Below are positions 16,892-25,638 of a DNA stretch of 59,529 nt, in pieces. The DNA is from Micromonospora sicca (lineage in GTDB: Bacteria > Actinomycetota > Actinomycetes > Mycobacteriales > Micromonosporaceae): positions 1 through 59,529 of the forward strand of contig NZ_QGKS01000239.1 of the NCBI RefSeq assembly GCF_003172935.1, given 5' to 3'. How positions within the stretch are numbered: the stretch's first letter is position 1; every line of letters starts with the position of its first letter. Both the position numbers and the translations under genes were made by a program. The notes below the pieces were generated by a model. That model searched no databases. It worked only from the letters and a program-made list of their open reading frames with translations, and was not told the DNA's origin.

Positions 16892-17494
16892 ATGGACGAA
16901 CCCCGGGACTCGGCCCGCCAACGCCTGCGGGACAGCATCGTCGACGCCGCCCGCGCACAGACCGTCGCGAGCGGCTGGGACGGCGTACGGATGGGTGGGG
17001 TGGCGCGGGCGGCCGGGGTGAGCCGGCAGACCGTCTACAACGAGTTCGGCACCAAGGCGGGGCTGGCCGAGGCGCTGGCCCGGCGGGAGGTCGACCGGTT
17101 CGTATCGGCGGTCCGCGCGGCGCTCGCGGAGCACGGCGCCGACGTCCGGGCCGGCGCGTACGCGGCTATCGCGCACACCCTCACCGAGGCGGCCGGGAAC
17201 CCGCTGATCAAGGCGATCCTGACCAGCGCGCGGGGCGGCTCGGACGAGCTGCTGCCCTACCTGACCACCCGCTCCGAGCTGGTGCTGGCCGAGGCGACCG
17301 GGGCGCTGCTGGAGTGGGCGAGCGTCCACCTTCCGGGGGCCGATCCGGCCGGGCTGGCGTTCGCCGCCGACACGATCGTCCGCCTGGTGGTGAGCCACAT
17401 CGTGCTCCCCCAGGCCCCGCCCGAGCAGACCGCCCGCGCCCTGGCCGAGTTGGCCCTGCACCTCTTCCTGAACCCGGGGCGGGTCAGCGGATGA
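16892..17494 (+). CDS. TetR/AcrR-family transcriptional regulator
   Basis: A 200-aa TetR regulator. The N-terminal helix-turn-helix is RMGGVARAAGVSRQTVYNEFGTK and the C-terminal ligand domain is Ala/Leu-rich. It ends 11 bases inside the convergent amidohydrolase gene. In M. tuberculosis a TetR gene and an amidohydrolase also lie between ffh and rpsP (from memory), so this gene is likely part of the ancestral backbone rather than transposon cargo. The effector and targets are unknown. Confidence 0.9.
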   Translation: MDEPRDSARQRLRDSIVDAARAQTVASGWDGVRMGGVARAAGVSRQTVYNEFGTKAGLAEALARREVDRFVSAVRAALAEHGADVRAGAYAAIAHTLTEAAGNPLIKAILTSARGGSDELLPYLTTRSELVLAEATGALLEWASVHLPGADPAGLAFAADTIVRLVVSHIVLPQAPPEQTARALAELALHLFLNPGRVSG

Positions 17495-18563
17495 GGCGGC
17501 CGCGGAGGACGACGCGGGACGGGGTGCGGACCACGCGGAGGTCGCGGCGCGGGTCCTCGGGGTAGACGACCAGGTCGGCGAGGCCGCCCTCGACCAGGCC
17601 GGGGAAGCCCAGCCAGGCGCGGGCGCCCCAGGAGGCGGCGGCGAGCACGTCCAGCGCGGACATGCCGGCCCGCTCGTGCAGCAGCAGCATCTCCTCGGCG
17701 GCCAGCCCGTGGTCGATCCCGCCGCCCGCGTCGGTGCCGACGTAGATCGGCACGCCCGCCTCGTACGCGGCCCGGACCACCTCGGGGAAGCGGTCGCGCA
17801 GGGCGACCATGTGGTCGGCGTACCCGGGGAACCTGGCGCGGGCCTGGTCGGCGATGCCGCCGAAGGTCGCAATGTTGATCATCGTGGGGACCAGTGCGGT
17901 GCCCTGCCGGGCCATCAGGTCGATCAGGTCGGGGCTGAGCCCGGTGCCGTGCTCCACCGAGTCCACCCCGGCCCGCACCATGATCTCCACGGCCGACTCG
18001 GAGAAGGTGTGCACCGCGGCCCGCACCCCGGCGGCGTGCGCGGCCGCGACGGCCGCGGTCATGGTGTCCGCGTCCCAGGCCGGCGCGAGGTCGCCGACGC
18101 CGCGGTCGATCCAGTCCCCGACCAGCTTGACCCAGCCGTTGCCGGCGGCGGCCTGCTCGGCCACCGTCGCGGCCACCTCCGCCGCGCCCACCTCCACGCC
18201 GATGTCGCGCAGGTAGCGCCTGGGCGGGGCGACGTGCTGGCCGGCGCGGGCCAGTCGCGGCAGCTCCGGCTCGTCGTCCAGCTCTGGGTACGGGTACGGC
18301 GAGCCGGCGTCGCGGATGGCCAGCACGCCGGCGTCCCGGTCGGTACGGGCCAGCTCACGGGCCTGGTCCAGGGAGGTGATCGGGGCACCGCCCCGGGCGA
18401 TGCCGATGTGGCAGTGCGCGTCGGTCAACCCCGGCAGCACGAAGCCGCCGTCGGCGATCGTCTCCGCCCCGGGCACCGGATCGAAGGTCACCCGGTCGCC
18501 GTCCAGCCAGATGTCCCGGACCTCGTCGTCCGGCAGCAGCACACCGCGCACATGCAGAGCCAT
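17484..18563 (-). CDS. metal-dependent amidohydrolase
   Basis: A 359-aa amidohydrolase-superfamily enzyme. The first metal site HxH is in LPGLTDAHCHIG, and the bridging Lys is probably in GNGWVKLVGDW. Later His ligands are in AAVHTFSESAV and VDSVEHGTGL, and the catalytic Asp is in IYVGTDAGGGI. The layout resembles the imidazolonepropionase/prolidase-like group. The substrate is unknown. ATG 18563 is preferred because an AGGA lies at proper spacing. It overlaps the TetR gene tail-to-tail by 11 bases. Confidence 0.9.
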   Translation of the reverse strand: MALHVRGVLLPDDEVRDIWLDGDRVTFDPVPGAETIADGGFVLPGLTDAHCHIGIARGGAPITSLDQARELARTDRDAGVLAIRDAGSPYPYPELDDEPELPRLARAGQHVAPPRRYLRDIGVEVGAAEVAATVAEQAAAGNGWVKLVGDWIDRGVGDLAPAWDADTMTAAVAAAHAAGVRAAVHTFSESAVEIMVRAGVDSVEHGTGLSPDLIDLMARQGTALVPTMINIATFGGIADQARARFPGYADHMVALRDRFPEVVRAAYEAGVPIYVGTDAGGGIDHGLAAEEMLLLHERAGMSALDVLAAASWGARAWLGFPGLVEGGLADLVVYPEDPRRDLRVVRTPSRVVLRGRLIR

Positions 18564-18655
18564 GTGCACAGTCCTACCTGATCACCCCCCGCCGCGCGCG
18601 AGCAGCCCGGCCCGCCGCACGGTCAGCGAACGACTGGCCCCCACCGTGAACCCCC

Positions 18656-18961
18656 TCAAGTAGGCCGCTGTGCCGCCCAGGCCAGGAACCTGTCGAACAG
18701 ATCCGCCGGAGACGGGGCAGGGCTCGGGTTTAGCTTGATCAAATCCGCGGTGGCGTCGAACAACTGCCCGGCCAGGTAGACCGACAGCGCTACCGCGTTC
18801 CCCTCGTATTCGACCCGGAGCAGCATCCGTGCCGTAGGGCACGGCCAGGCGGCGGAGCACACCCGGCAGAGCCACAGGGGCCGCCTGGGTAAGTGTTGGT
18901 GCACCCGGTGGAAGGTCTGCAGCGGCTGCTCATGGCCGGGTGAGGCATTAGGCGGGGTCAT
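18656..18961 (-). CDS. small protein with a CxxCxxxxxC motif (paralogue of 36444-36692)
   Basis: A 101-aa protein with the core HLPRRPLWLCRVCSAAWPCPTARM and then LLRVEYEGNAVALSVYLAGQLF and FDRFLAWAAQR. Such proteins are sometimes labelled flavin reductase in Micromonospora, but no flavin motif is visible. The three cysteines in CRVCSAAWPC suggest a small metal or redox site. It is divergent from an AlpA-like DNA-binding protein with 88 bases between starts. A second copy occurs at 36.4 kb, also beside a helix-turn-helix regulator. Confidence 0.75.
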   Translation of the reverse strand: MTPPNASPGHEQPLQTFHRVHQHLPRRPLWLCRVCSAAWPCPTARMLLRVEYEGNAVALSVYLAGQLFDATADLIKLNPSPAPSPADLFDRFLAWAAQRPT

Positions 18962-18980
18962 CTGCTCATGATGACGCCGC

Positions 18981-18999
18981 CTGTTGTCTTCGTCAACAG
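18981..18999. promoter_or_regulatory. operator-like dyad in the divergent promoter region
   Basis: The dyad ctgttg-tcttcgt-caacag has perfect 6-base arms and a 7-base spacer. It lies between the divergent starts of the Cys-motif protein and the AlpA-like protein. A related half-site pattern (ctgtcatcgtcaac) follows at about 19033-19046. This is a candidate binding site for the neighbouring helix-turn-helix protein. Confidence 0.4.
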
Positions 19000-19049
19000 T
19001 CTGCGCAGTTGTCGCTGTCGTGAGGACAAGCTGCTGTCATCGTCAACCC

Positions 19050-19238
19050 GTGGAGCTTGTAGGCGTGTCGGAGATTCGGGAAATGCTCGGTGGCGTATCC
19101 CGACAGCGCGCCTCCGTGATCGCCAATCAACGCAACTTCCCCGAGCCAATCGCCGTGTTGGCGATGGGAAAGGTGTGGCGGAAGTCCGACGTTGAAAAGT
19201 GGATTCGGCAGCACAGGCCCGACGTGGCGGAAGATTGA
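19050..19238 (+). CDS. AlpA/excisionase-like small DNA-binding protein
   Basis: A 62-aa protein starting at GTG 19050 (VELVGVSEIREMLGGVSRQR). The winged-helix MerR/AlpA-type pattern is clear: a GVSEIREML helix, a recognition helix SRQRASVIANQ, then FPEPIAVLAMGKVWRKSDVEKWIRQH, which is the usual wing and capping helix. Such proteins act as excisionases or local regulators, but no integrase or prophage is nearby. A strong terminator begins one base after the stop. Confidence 0.75.
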   Translation: MELVGVSEIREMLGGVSRQRASVIANQRNFPEPIAVLAMGKVWRKSDVEKWIRQHRPDVAED

Positions 19239-19264
19239 GAAGGGGCCCCAACCGGGGCCCCTTC
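19239..19264 (+). terminator. strong hairpin terminator
   Basis: A perfect 11-base inverted repeat (gaaggggcccc / ggggccccttc) with a 4-base loop, immediately after the AlpA-like stop. It faces the ffh 3' end and could stop transcription from both sides. Confidence 0.8.
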
Positions 19265-19360
19265 ACTTGATGGGTCAGTCGACCGGCGCTACCTCGTCGA
19301 AAGCTGGGCGGCACGTTCCGCCAACTTGCCTGGCGGCCGGCATGCGTCGGTGACGCGGGG

Positions 19361-20917
19361 TCAGCGGGGGCGGTTGTCGCCCTTGCCGAGCTTGTTGAAG
19401 TCGATCTTCGGGAGCTTGAAGCCCGGGGGCAGGCCCTGGCCGCCGGCCAGGTCACCCGGGTCCAGCCCCGGCGGGAGCTGCGGCATGCCGCCCGGGAAGC
19501 CGCCCGGCAGCCCGGCGCCCGCCCCGGTACGCGGCCGACCGCCGCCCTTGGTGCCCTTGCGCTTGTTCTTCGGCGACTTGGTCGCCTTGCGCCGACCACC
19601 GCCGGGCAGGCCCATCATGCCGCCCATCTGCTTCATCATCTTCTGCGCGTCGGCGAAGCGGTTGAGCAGCTGGTTGACGTCCATCACGGCAACCCCGGAG
19701 CCGCTGGCGATGCGGGCCCGGCGGGACCCGTTGATGATCTTCGGGTTGGTGCGCTCGCCCGGGGTCATCGACCGGATGATCGCGGTGACCCGGTCGAAGT
19801 GCTTGTCGTCCAGGTCGGCGAGCTGGTCCTTCATCTGCCCCATGCCGGGCATCATGGCCAGCACGTTGGCGATCGGGCCCATCCGGCGGACCGCGATGAG
19901 CTGGTCGAGGAAGTCCTCCAGGGTGAACTGCTCGCCGCCCATCAGCTTGGCGGTCATCTTCTCCTTCTGATCGGCGTCGAAGGCCTGCTCGGCCTGCTCG
20001 ATCAGAGTGAGGACGTCGCCCATGCCGAGGATCCGGCTGGCCATCCGGTCGGGGTGGAAGACGTCGAAGTCCTCCAGCTTCTCGCCGGTCGAGGCGAAGA
20101 GGATCGGCTGCCCGGTGATTTCCCGGACGGAGAGCGCCGCGCCACCGCGGGCGTCGCCGTCGAGCTTAGAGAGCACCACACCGGTGATGCCGACGCCGTC
20201 GCGGAACGCCTCGGCGGTGCGGACGGCGTCCTGGCCGACCATCGCGTCGACGACGAAGATGACCTCGTCCGGGTCGACCACGTCGCGGATGTCGGCGGCC
20301 TGCTGCATCATCTCGGCGTCGATACCGAGGCGGCCGGCGGTGTCGACGATGACGACGTCCCGGGCGGCCCGCTTGGCGTGCTCGATGGAGTCCCTGGCCA
20401 CCTGGACCGGGTCGCCGACGCCGTTGCCGGGCTCCGGGGCGTACACCTCGACGCCGGCCCGGCCACCGAGCACCTGGAGCTGCCCGACGGCGTTGGGGCG
20501 CTGGAGGTCGGCGGCGACCAGCAGCGGCTGGTGGCCCTGGGCCTTGAGCCAGCGGGCCAGCTTGCCGGCAAGGGTGGTCTTACCGGAACCCTGGAGACCG
20601 GCCAGCATGATCACGGTCGGCGGGTGCTTGGCGAACTGCAGCCGCCGCCCCTCGCCGCCGAGGACGTTGATCAGCTCCTCGTTGACGATCTTGATGATCA
20701 TCTGCGCCGGATTGAGCGCCTGGGAGACCTCGGCCCCCCGCGCGCGCTCCTTGACGTTCGCGATGAAGCCCTTGACCACCGGCAGGGCGACGTCGGCCTC
20801 CAGCAGCGCCATGCGGATCTCGCGCGCGGTGGCGTCGATGTCGGCGTCGGTGAGCCGACCCTTGCCGCGGAGCTTGGTGAAAATCCCGGACAGGCGGTCA
20901 CTCAAGGTGTCAAACAC
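19361..20917 (-). CDS. ffh: signal recognition particle protein Ffh
   Basis: A 518-aa SRP54 GTPase that targets nascent membrane proteins to FtsY. It shows an N-domain (VFDTLSDRLSGIFTKLRGKG), then G1 GLQGSGKTTLAGKLA, DTAGRLGID, TKLDG-type SKLDGDARGG, and a Met-rich M domain (MMPGMGQMKDQ, QKMMKQMGGMMG). A basic Gly/Pro-rich tail extends the C-terminus. The GTG 20917 start fits homologues. It normally lies close to glnD; here about 21 kb separates them. Confidence 0.96.
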   Translation of the reverse strand: MFDTLSDRLSGIFTKLRGKGRLTDADIDATAREIRMALLEADVALPVVKGFIANVKERARGAEVSQALNPAQMIIKIVNEELINVLGGEGRRLQFAKHPPTVIMLAGLQGSGKTTLAGKLARWLKAQGHQPLLVAADLQRPNAVGQLQVLGGRAGVEVYAPEPGNGVGDPVQVARDSIEHAKRAARDVVIVDTAGRLGIDAEMMQQAADIRDVVDPDEVIFVVDAMVGQDAVRTAEAFRDGVGITGVVLSKLDGDARGGAALSVREITGQPILFASTGEKLEDFDVFHPDRMASRILGMGDVLTLIEQAEQAFDADQKEKMTAKLMGGEQFTLEDFLDQLIAVRRMGPIANVLAMMPGMGQMKDQLADLDDKHFDRVTAIIRSMTPGERTNPKIINGSRRARIASGSGVAVMDVNQLLNRFADAQKMMKQMGGMMGLPGGGRRKATKSPKNKRKGTKGGGRPRTGAGAGLPGGFPGGMPQLPPGLDPGDLAGGQGLPPGFKLPKIDFNKLGKGDNRPR

Positions 20918-21069
20918 GCGAACATCCCGTTTGTCAGTGTTTCGGCGGGTACGAACTCGGCCAGCACGCACAAGGCCAGCCACCCGCAAGGGTAACCGTC
21001 CCACCTCGCCACTGCTTCCCGCCGACCCGACCGCGCCCCGCTCGCGACCGTGCCAAAGCGGACCGTGCG

Positions 21070-21410
21070 GCGCAGGAAACGCCCCACCGTCCCGACGCGG
21101 CTGTCGTCCGCCACCGAGATCGGTAGAGACCGCTCGAAGCGAGCAGGGCGACGACCAGCAGCGCCAGGACCGTCAGGCCACGCCATTGACCCGGATTGAA
21201 CGGTACGGGAGCGAGCAGCGCGACGAGGTCGACGGGGAGCACGAGCATCCAGGCCCGGACGTAGCCGACCACCGGTCGTCCAACTGCCACATCCAGCGGA
21301 GGCTGGCTGGCGTCCCCTCAACTATGGCTGGCCGCCACCTGCAGGTCGACTGTCTCCGCCTAGGCCACAGCGTCTTGCTGCTCGGTGGGGCGGCGCACCA
21401 CCGCCGGCAT
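21070..21410 (-). pseudogene. decayed copy of the sugar-phosphate transferase gene at 40.3-41.8 kb
   Basis: From ATG 21410 (MPAVVRRPTEQQ) the frame meets two stops, then reads VRAWMLVLPVDLVALLAPVP and GLTVLALLVVALLASSGLYRSR. The intact gene has LRAWMLVLPMDVVALLTPLP and GLAVLAVLTIACLATGGFYRSR. Immediately after YRSR, in another frame, comes ISVADDSRVGTVGRFLRR, matching WSVANDSRVGPVGRFLRR about 280 residues later in the intact protein. So this copy has in-frame stops, a large internal deletion and a lost 3' end. Confidence 0.85.
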
Positions 21411-21818
21411 CGACGTCTCCTGCTGCCCCGACTTCAAAGTTAGTCCCCCACGAAATGGCATTTCAGGCCGCGCGAACGGGTGCCCCGCGCCATAGTGCTT
21501 AGCGCCGCCGGCAATTGACTCGTTACGCCATATTCGAGAGTCCTTCACGGCGGCACGGAGAGCATATCTCGGACAGCGAAGCAGGGCGCTAGCCGCGAAA
21601 CGGCTGGCACAGCCACCTGTTCGGCCAACCGCCCGTCCACCCTGAGCGGATCGGCTGTCCACCCAAAAGGCGAATGCGAAACGCGTCCCGCAATGTGAGA
21701 GTCGGGTTTATTACCAATAGATAGCGGCAACTTTCCTGTCGTGTTAAGCGCGTCTACTCAACGCGCCTGCGGAGCCCGCCAGCCGCGGCCGGTATCCTTC
21801 TTCGTACTCGTTGGCACG
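21411..21818. other. divergent intergenic region, relatively AT-rich
   Basis: It lies between the start of the decayed sugar-transferase copy and the intact phosphatase. No gene is seen. It is less GC-rich than the flanks, for example around 21430-21560 and 21690-21745, and presumably carries the phosphatase promoter. The equivalent region in the right-hand copy (41786-42093) has the same gene orientation. Confidence 0.4.
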
Positions 21819-22403
21819 ATGGGAGAAGATCATCAATTGGGGGGCATCCTGCATGTATGCACGGGCAACCAGGCTCGCTCCCCCATCGCCGAGCGGCTGA
21901 TGGAGCTGGGGCTGAGGCGCCGCTTCGGCGCCGCGGCCGACGCCATCTACGTGACCAGTGCGGGCACCCGCGGACCAGCCGGCAGCCCCATGCAGCGAAT
22001 GGCCGTCGCCGAACTCGAGCGCCGTGCGGCCCGGCACGACAACTTCGTGTCGCAACTGCTCGACCTGAAGGCGGTCGAGCGGGCACATCTCGTGCTCACC
22101 GCGACCCGCCAACATCGCGACGAGATCATCTCTCAGGTGCCATCCGCGATCCGCCACACCTTCACCTGGCGGGAGCTTGCATGGCTGGCGTCCGGACTGA
22201 AGCCGGGCGAGGTGCCCGGCCGCTATCCGCTTGACCGCGTCGCGAGGCTGGCCTGGGTAGTGACGAAACGTCGCGGTTACCTCAGCCCACCACCCCCAGA
22301 GCAGTTCGACATCGCCGACCCGATGGGCCGCCCGAAGCAGCACTACCGCGTAGCGGCAGCCCAGATCGAAGAAGCGATCGAGTCAATCCTCGACGTGCTA
22401 TAG
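21819..22403 (+). CDS. low-molecular-weight protein tyrosine phosphatase
   Basis: A 194-aa LMW-PTP. The P-loop C-x5-R-S is visible as VCTGNQARSPIAERL near the N-terminus. The general-acid DP loop is FDIADPMG near the C-terminus. Proteins of this type (Wzb/Etp) dephosphorylate bacterial tyrosine kinases of capsule and exopolysaccharide systems, and the BY-kinase gene lies convergent 88 bases away. ATG 21819 (MGEDHQLGGILHVCTG) is used; GTG 21741 is possible. A decayed copy lies at 42.1 kb. Confidence 0.88.
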   Translation: MGEDHQLGGILHVCTGNQARSPIAERLMELGLRRRFGAAADAIYVTSAGTRGPAGSPMQRMAVAELERRAARHDNFVSQLLDLKAVERAHLVLTATRQHRDEIISQVPSAIRHTFTWRELAWLASGLKPGEVPGRYPLDRVARLAWVVTKRRGYLSPPPPEQFDIADPMGRPKQHYRVAAAQIEEAIESILDVL

Positions 22404-22491
22404 CCCGCAAACAATCGGCTGCGGCACAGGTACGGGCTGGTGGCCGAGGGTCTCCGATCACCAAGATCCATCCTCGCGGTTCTCTGATCCG

Positions 22492-24054
22492 TCAGGTCCG
22501 GTCTCGCAGCTCCCTGACCGAAATGTGCTGCGTCTCGTCGATGTGCCTGCCGCCCGCCGGGCGTTGCTGGTGCCCCCGGGCCGGCGGTGGGGGGGTCGCT
22601 CGACCCTGTGGGGGTGCCACCGTGGCCGCCGGCGCACGATCGGTATCGGGCGGCGCCATCACGGCCTGGGCAGCCTTGGCCGCCGCAGCCCCCGTCCAGC
22701 CGCTGTGCTGGTCGGTGTAGTAGCCGTCGTAGCCGCGCTTCTTTTTCCGCTTGACCCCGTTTGCCACTACGCCGAGGATGCGGGCGTCGACCTGCCGAAG
22801 GGCCTGAATCGAAGTCTCGAGCTGGTCGGTCTTGGTCGAGCCGACCCGGGTCACCACGAGTGCGCCGTCGGTTGCCCGCGCCAGCACCGCAGCATCGACC
22901 ACCGGCAGCAGCGGGGGCGAATCGAAGATCACAGTCATGCCGTTCGCCACCAGGCCCGCGACCAGGTCGGCGAGGCGGCGCGTGCCGAGTAGTTCGCTGG
23001 GGTTGGGCGGGGTCGGACCGGAGGCCACCACATAGAGCGGCAGGTCGCGCCGCCAGTGCTGCATCGCGGCCTCGATCTGCACGTCGCCGACGAGCACGCT
23101 GGTGAGGCCGATGCCACTTGACAGGCCGAAGAGTGTGGCAATCATCGGTTTGCGGAGGTCGCCGTCGATGAGGACGACCGTCTCGCCGGATTGGGCGAGC
23201 GCGATAGCGATGTTCGCGGCGACGGTCGACTTGCCCTCGTCCTCGACCGAGCCGGTGACCACAAGGCTGCCGATCCGCTCGTCGATCGAGAGGAAGCGGA
23301 TATTGGTCCGCAACCGGCGGTACTCCTCGGCCCGCCGTCCGGTCGGGTCGTCAATGATCAGCGGACGCTTCTTCGTCTTCGGGTCGTCCGCGAACTCACC
23401 CACGACAGCCGCGTCCGCTACCTCGGCGGCCTCTCGCCGGCTACGGATTGTCTTGTCCAACGTATGACGCAGGACCGCGAGCCCCGCCCCGGCCGCCAGG
23501 CCGACCAGAATCCCCAGTGCCAGGTTGAGACTGGTCCTCGGCGAGACGGGCGCTGCCGGCAACGAGGCGCTCTTGGTGATGGTCGCCTTGACCGGCGACG
23601 CTTTGCCACCCGTCGGGGTCTCGATGTCGGCGATGAACTTGGACACCTGACTCGCGACGGCATTGGCGATGTCCCGGGCCAGCTGGGGTGACGGGTCGAT
23701 CACGGAGATGTCCAGCAGAACAGTATTCAGCGGAGATTGCGCGGTGATCTCTTCGGCAAGTTCGTCGGCGGTGTAGGGAAGCTGGAGGGATTGGATGACT
23801 TCGTTCGTCACGGTCGGGCTGTCCACGATGTCGACGTATGACTTCACCCGTTGCTGAGCGAACGTGCCGCCCTGGTTGAGGTCCGCCGCACCCGCGTCGG
23901 TGCTGCTGATCGAGACGAACAGTTGCACATCCGCCTGGTACATCGGGGTTTGAACCCATGAATACACACCAGCGGCCGCGCCGCCCACTGCGGTCACGAG
24001 CACCACAAGAAACCAGTGCGCCCGCAGCGCACGCAGGTACTGCGTGATGTCCAT
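22492..24054 (-). CDS. Wzz-type chain-length regulator fused to a BY-tyrosine kinase
   Basis: A 520-aa single-chain polysaccharide co-polymerase. It has an N-terminal Wzz domain (MDITQYLRALRAHWFLVVLV, first membrane helix), a periplasmic coiled region and a second helix (LNLALGILVGLAAGAGLAVL). The cytoplasmic kinase has Walker A VEDEGKSTVAAN, A' VVLIDGDLRKP and B VIFDSPPLLP. A short Tyr cluster (GYDGYYTDQHSG) and a Pro-rich tail follow, where autophosphorylation is expected. It controls polymer length and export. It is divergent from the glycosyltransferase genes and convergent with its likely phosphatase. Confidence 0.93.
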   Translation of the reverse strand: MDITQYLRALRAHWFLVVLVTAVGGAAAGVYSWVQTPMYQADVQLFVSISSTDAGAADLNQGGTFAQQRVKSYVDIVDSPTVTNEVIQSLQLPYTADELAEEITAQSPLNTVLLDISVIDPSPQLARDIANAVASQVSKFIADIETPTGGKASPVKATITKSASLPAAPVSPRTSLNLALGILVGLAAGAGLAVLRHTLDKTIRSRREAAEVADAAVVGEFADDPKTKKRPLIIDDPTGRRAEEYRRLRTNIRFLSIDERIGSLVVTGSVEDEGKSTVAANIAIALAQSGETVVLIDGDLRKPMIATLFGLSSGIGLTSVLVGDVQIEAAMQHWRRDLPLYVVASGPTPPNPSELLGTRRLADLVAGLVANGMTVIFDSPPLLPVVDAAVLARATDGALVVTRVGSTKTDQLETSIQALRQVDARILGVVANGVKRKKKRGYDGYYTDQHSGWTGAAAAKAAQAVMAPPDTDRAPAATVAPPQGRATPPPPARGHQQRPAGGRHIDETQHISVRELRDRT

Positions 24055-24386
24055 AATGCTCCGAACGTCTCGTTTGGTCGCCGCGATCGTCGCCAGTTTA
24101 GCAACGTCGTCGGATTCGGCAGGCAGACGGATGACGATGATCAAAATCGCCGTTGGCGCGCCGGCGCTTCCATCTCGTAACAAGATCTCGCAGACCGGCG
24201 ACACTCGGGGCAATCGGGCAGAATCCGGTCTTGACAGATCGCCTCCCGAATGCTTTGGTGGCGTGTCAGCTTGGCTGCGGCCACGCGATCAGATCCTGTG
24301 TCTGGAAGGGCGATGAGAGCAATCGTGAACGATCGCGGGCCGACGGCAGGAGCTCCGATCGCCGAAAGCCAGGAGTTGGACGCGCG
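24055..24386. promoter_or_regulatory. divergent promoter region of the exopolysaccharide locus
   Basis: A 332-base region between the kinase (minus) and the first glycosyltransferase (plus). A consensus TTGACA occurs at 24231-24236 on the plus strand, with a weak TTTGGT 17 bases later. No gene or long dyad was found. It probably drives both arms of the locus. Confidence 0.35.
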
Positions 24387-25614
24387 ATGAGAGTGACGAT
24401 CCTGGGCGGTCATTACGCGCCCGAGCCGACCGGGAATGCCCCCTACACGGCGGGACTAGCGAACGGGCTCGTGCACGGGGGCACGATGTGCGCGTGATCA
24501 CCTCCCACCCGCACTATCCCGAGTGGCGAGTGAAGGAGGGCTACGGCGGCTGGTCCGTATCTGATGAGGTCGACGGAGTCCGAGTCCAGCGGTTGGCGCA
24601 CTATGTGCCGGCGAGACCGAGCAGTGGGCGGAGGTTGCTCTCCGAGCTCAGTCTCGGGATCCGCTTTCTGACCGCCCGGTGGCATCGTCCCGATGTTGTG
24701 TTGCTCGTGTCGCCGAACCTGATAACCAGTGCGCTCGCCGCGCTCCGCGCTCGCCGGTCACGTGGTCTCGCGACCGGTATCTGGATCCAGGATCTCTACA
24801 GTCTGGGCATCACCGAGACGGGCCAGGGCGGCAGGTCTGCCGCAACCGCGCTAAAGGCATTGGAGTCCCGCACGCTCCGCTCCGCGACCGGCGTCGTGGT
24901 GATTCACGACAGATTTCGTTCTTTCGTCACAGAGACACTGGGCGTGCCCGCGGGATGCGTCGAGGTAATTCGCAACTGGTCCCACGTTGATCCGCCGATG
25001 GAGGTCGATCGGGCGGCCGTCCGGAACCGACGTGGCTGGGAACCCGACGTTACCGTGATCCTTCACGCCGGCAACATGGGCGCAAAGCAGGGCCTTGAGA
25101 ACGTCGTTGAGGCGGCTCGGCTCGCTGACCGACAGCGCGCGCCTGTACGGTTCGTGCTGCTCGGCGACGGCAACCAACGCGCTCGCCTGCAATCTCTCGC
25201 CAGGAATGTGACCTCCATCGAATTCGTAGCACCCCTTCCGGACGATGATTTCAGGCAGACGCTGGGGAGCGCCGACATTCTTCTCGTCAACGAACGTGCG
25301 GGGATGAAGGAGATGTCGGTGCCGAGGAAGCTCACGACGTACTTCTCCGCATCGCTCCCAGTGCTCGCGGCCGCGGATGAGGCGAGCGTAACCGCCAGCG
25401 AGATCGATGTTTCCGGAGGAGGAACGAGAGTCGCCGCTGGCGATCCTCAGGCCCTGCTGGATGCCGCCCTGTCACTCCGGGCAGATCCAGCCCTGGCGCG
25501 CGCCCTCGCTTTCGCGACACCGCACTTGGACAGGATGCGGCGCTTGACCACTTTGAGAAGTGGTTGTTGGTTTTGGCCGAGGACCGTCACGGCGAGGGCT
25601 CGGGGACGGCGTAG
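24387..25614 (+). pseudogene. GT4-type glycosyltransferase with two single-base frameshifts
   Basis: The N-terminus reads MRVTILGGHYAPEPTGNAPY in one frame and stops at 24497. The rest (VRVITSHPHYPEWRVKEGYGG onward) continues in the next frame, as if one G were missing in the G-run at 24477-24481. A second missing base near 25527 shifts the true C-terminus (GQDAALDHFEKWLLVLAEDR, stop at 25612-25614) out of frame. Between them are GT-B features: ILHAGNMGAKQGLENVVEAA, FVLLGDGNQRARL and VPRKLTTYFSASLPVLAA. If real, the gene is inactive; if the missing bases are sequencing errors, it is a normal WcaI-like glycosyltransferase. Confidence 0.8.
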
Positions 25615-25638
25615 CAAGTCGACGGAGGTCGTGGCTCA

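Noticed and set aside
21360..21662. A 100-codon minus-strand frame left of the phosphatase
   Set aside because: Its 3' end is the leader of the decayed sugar-transferase copy; the rest has no protein-like features.
24477..24481. Phase-variable G tract in the glycosyltransferase
   Set aside because: Five Gs are too short for typical slippage switching, and a second frameshift elsewhere would still break the gene.
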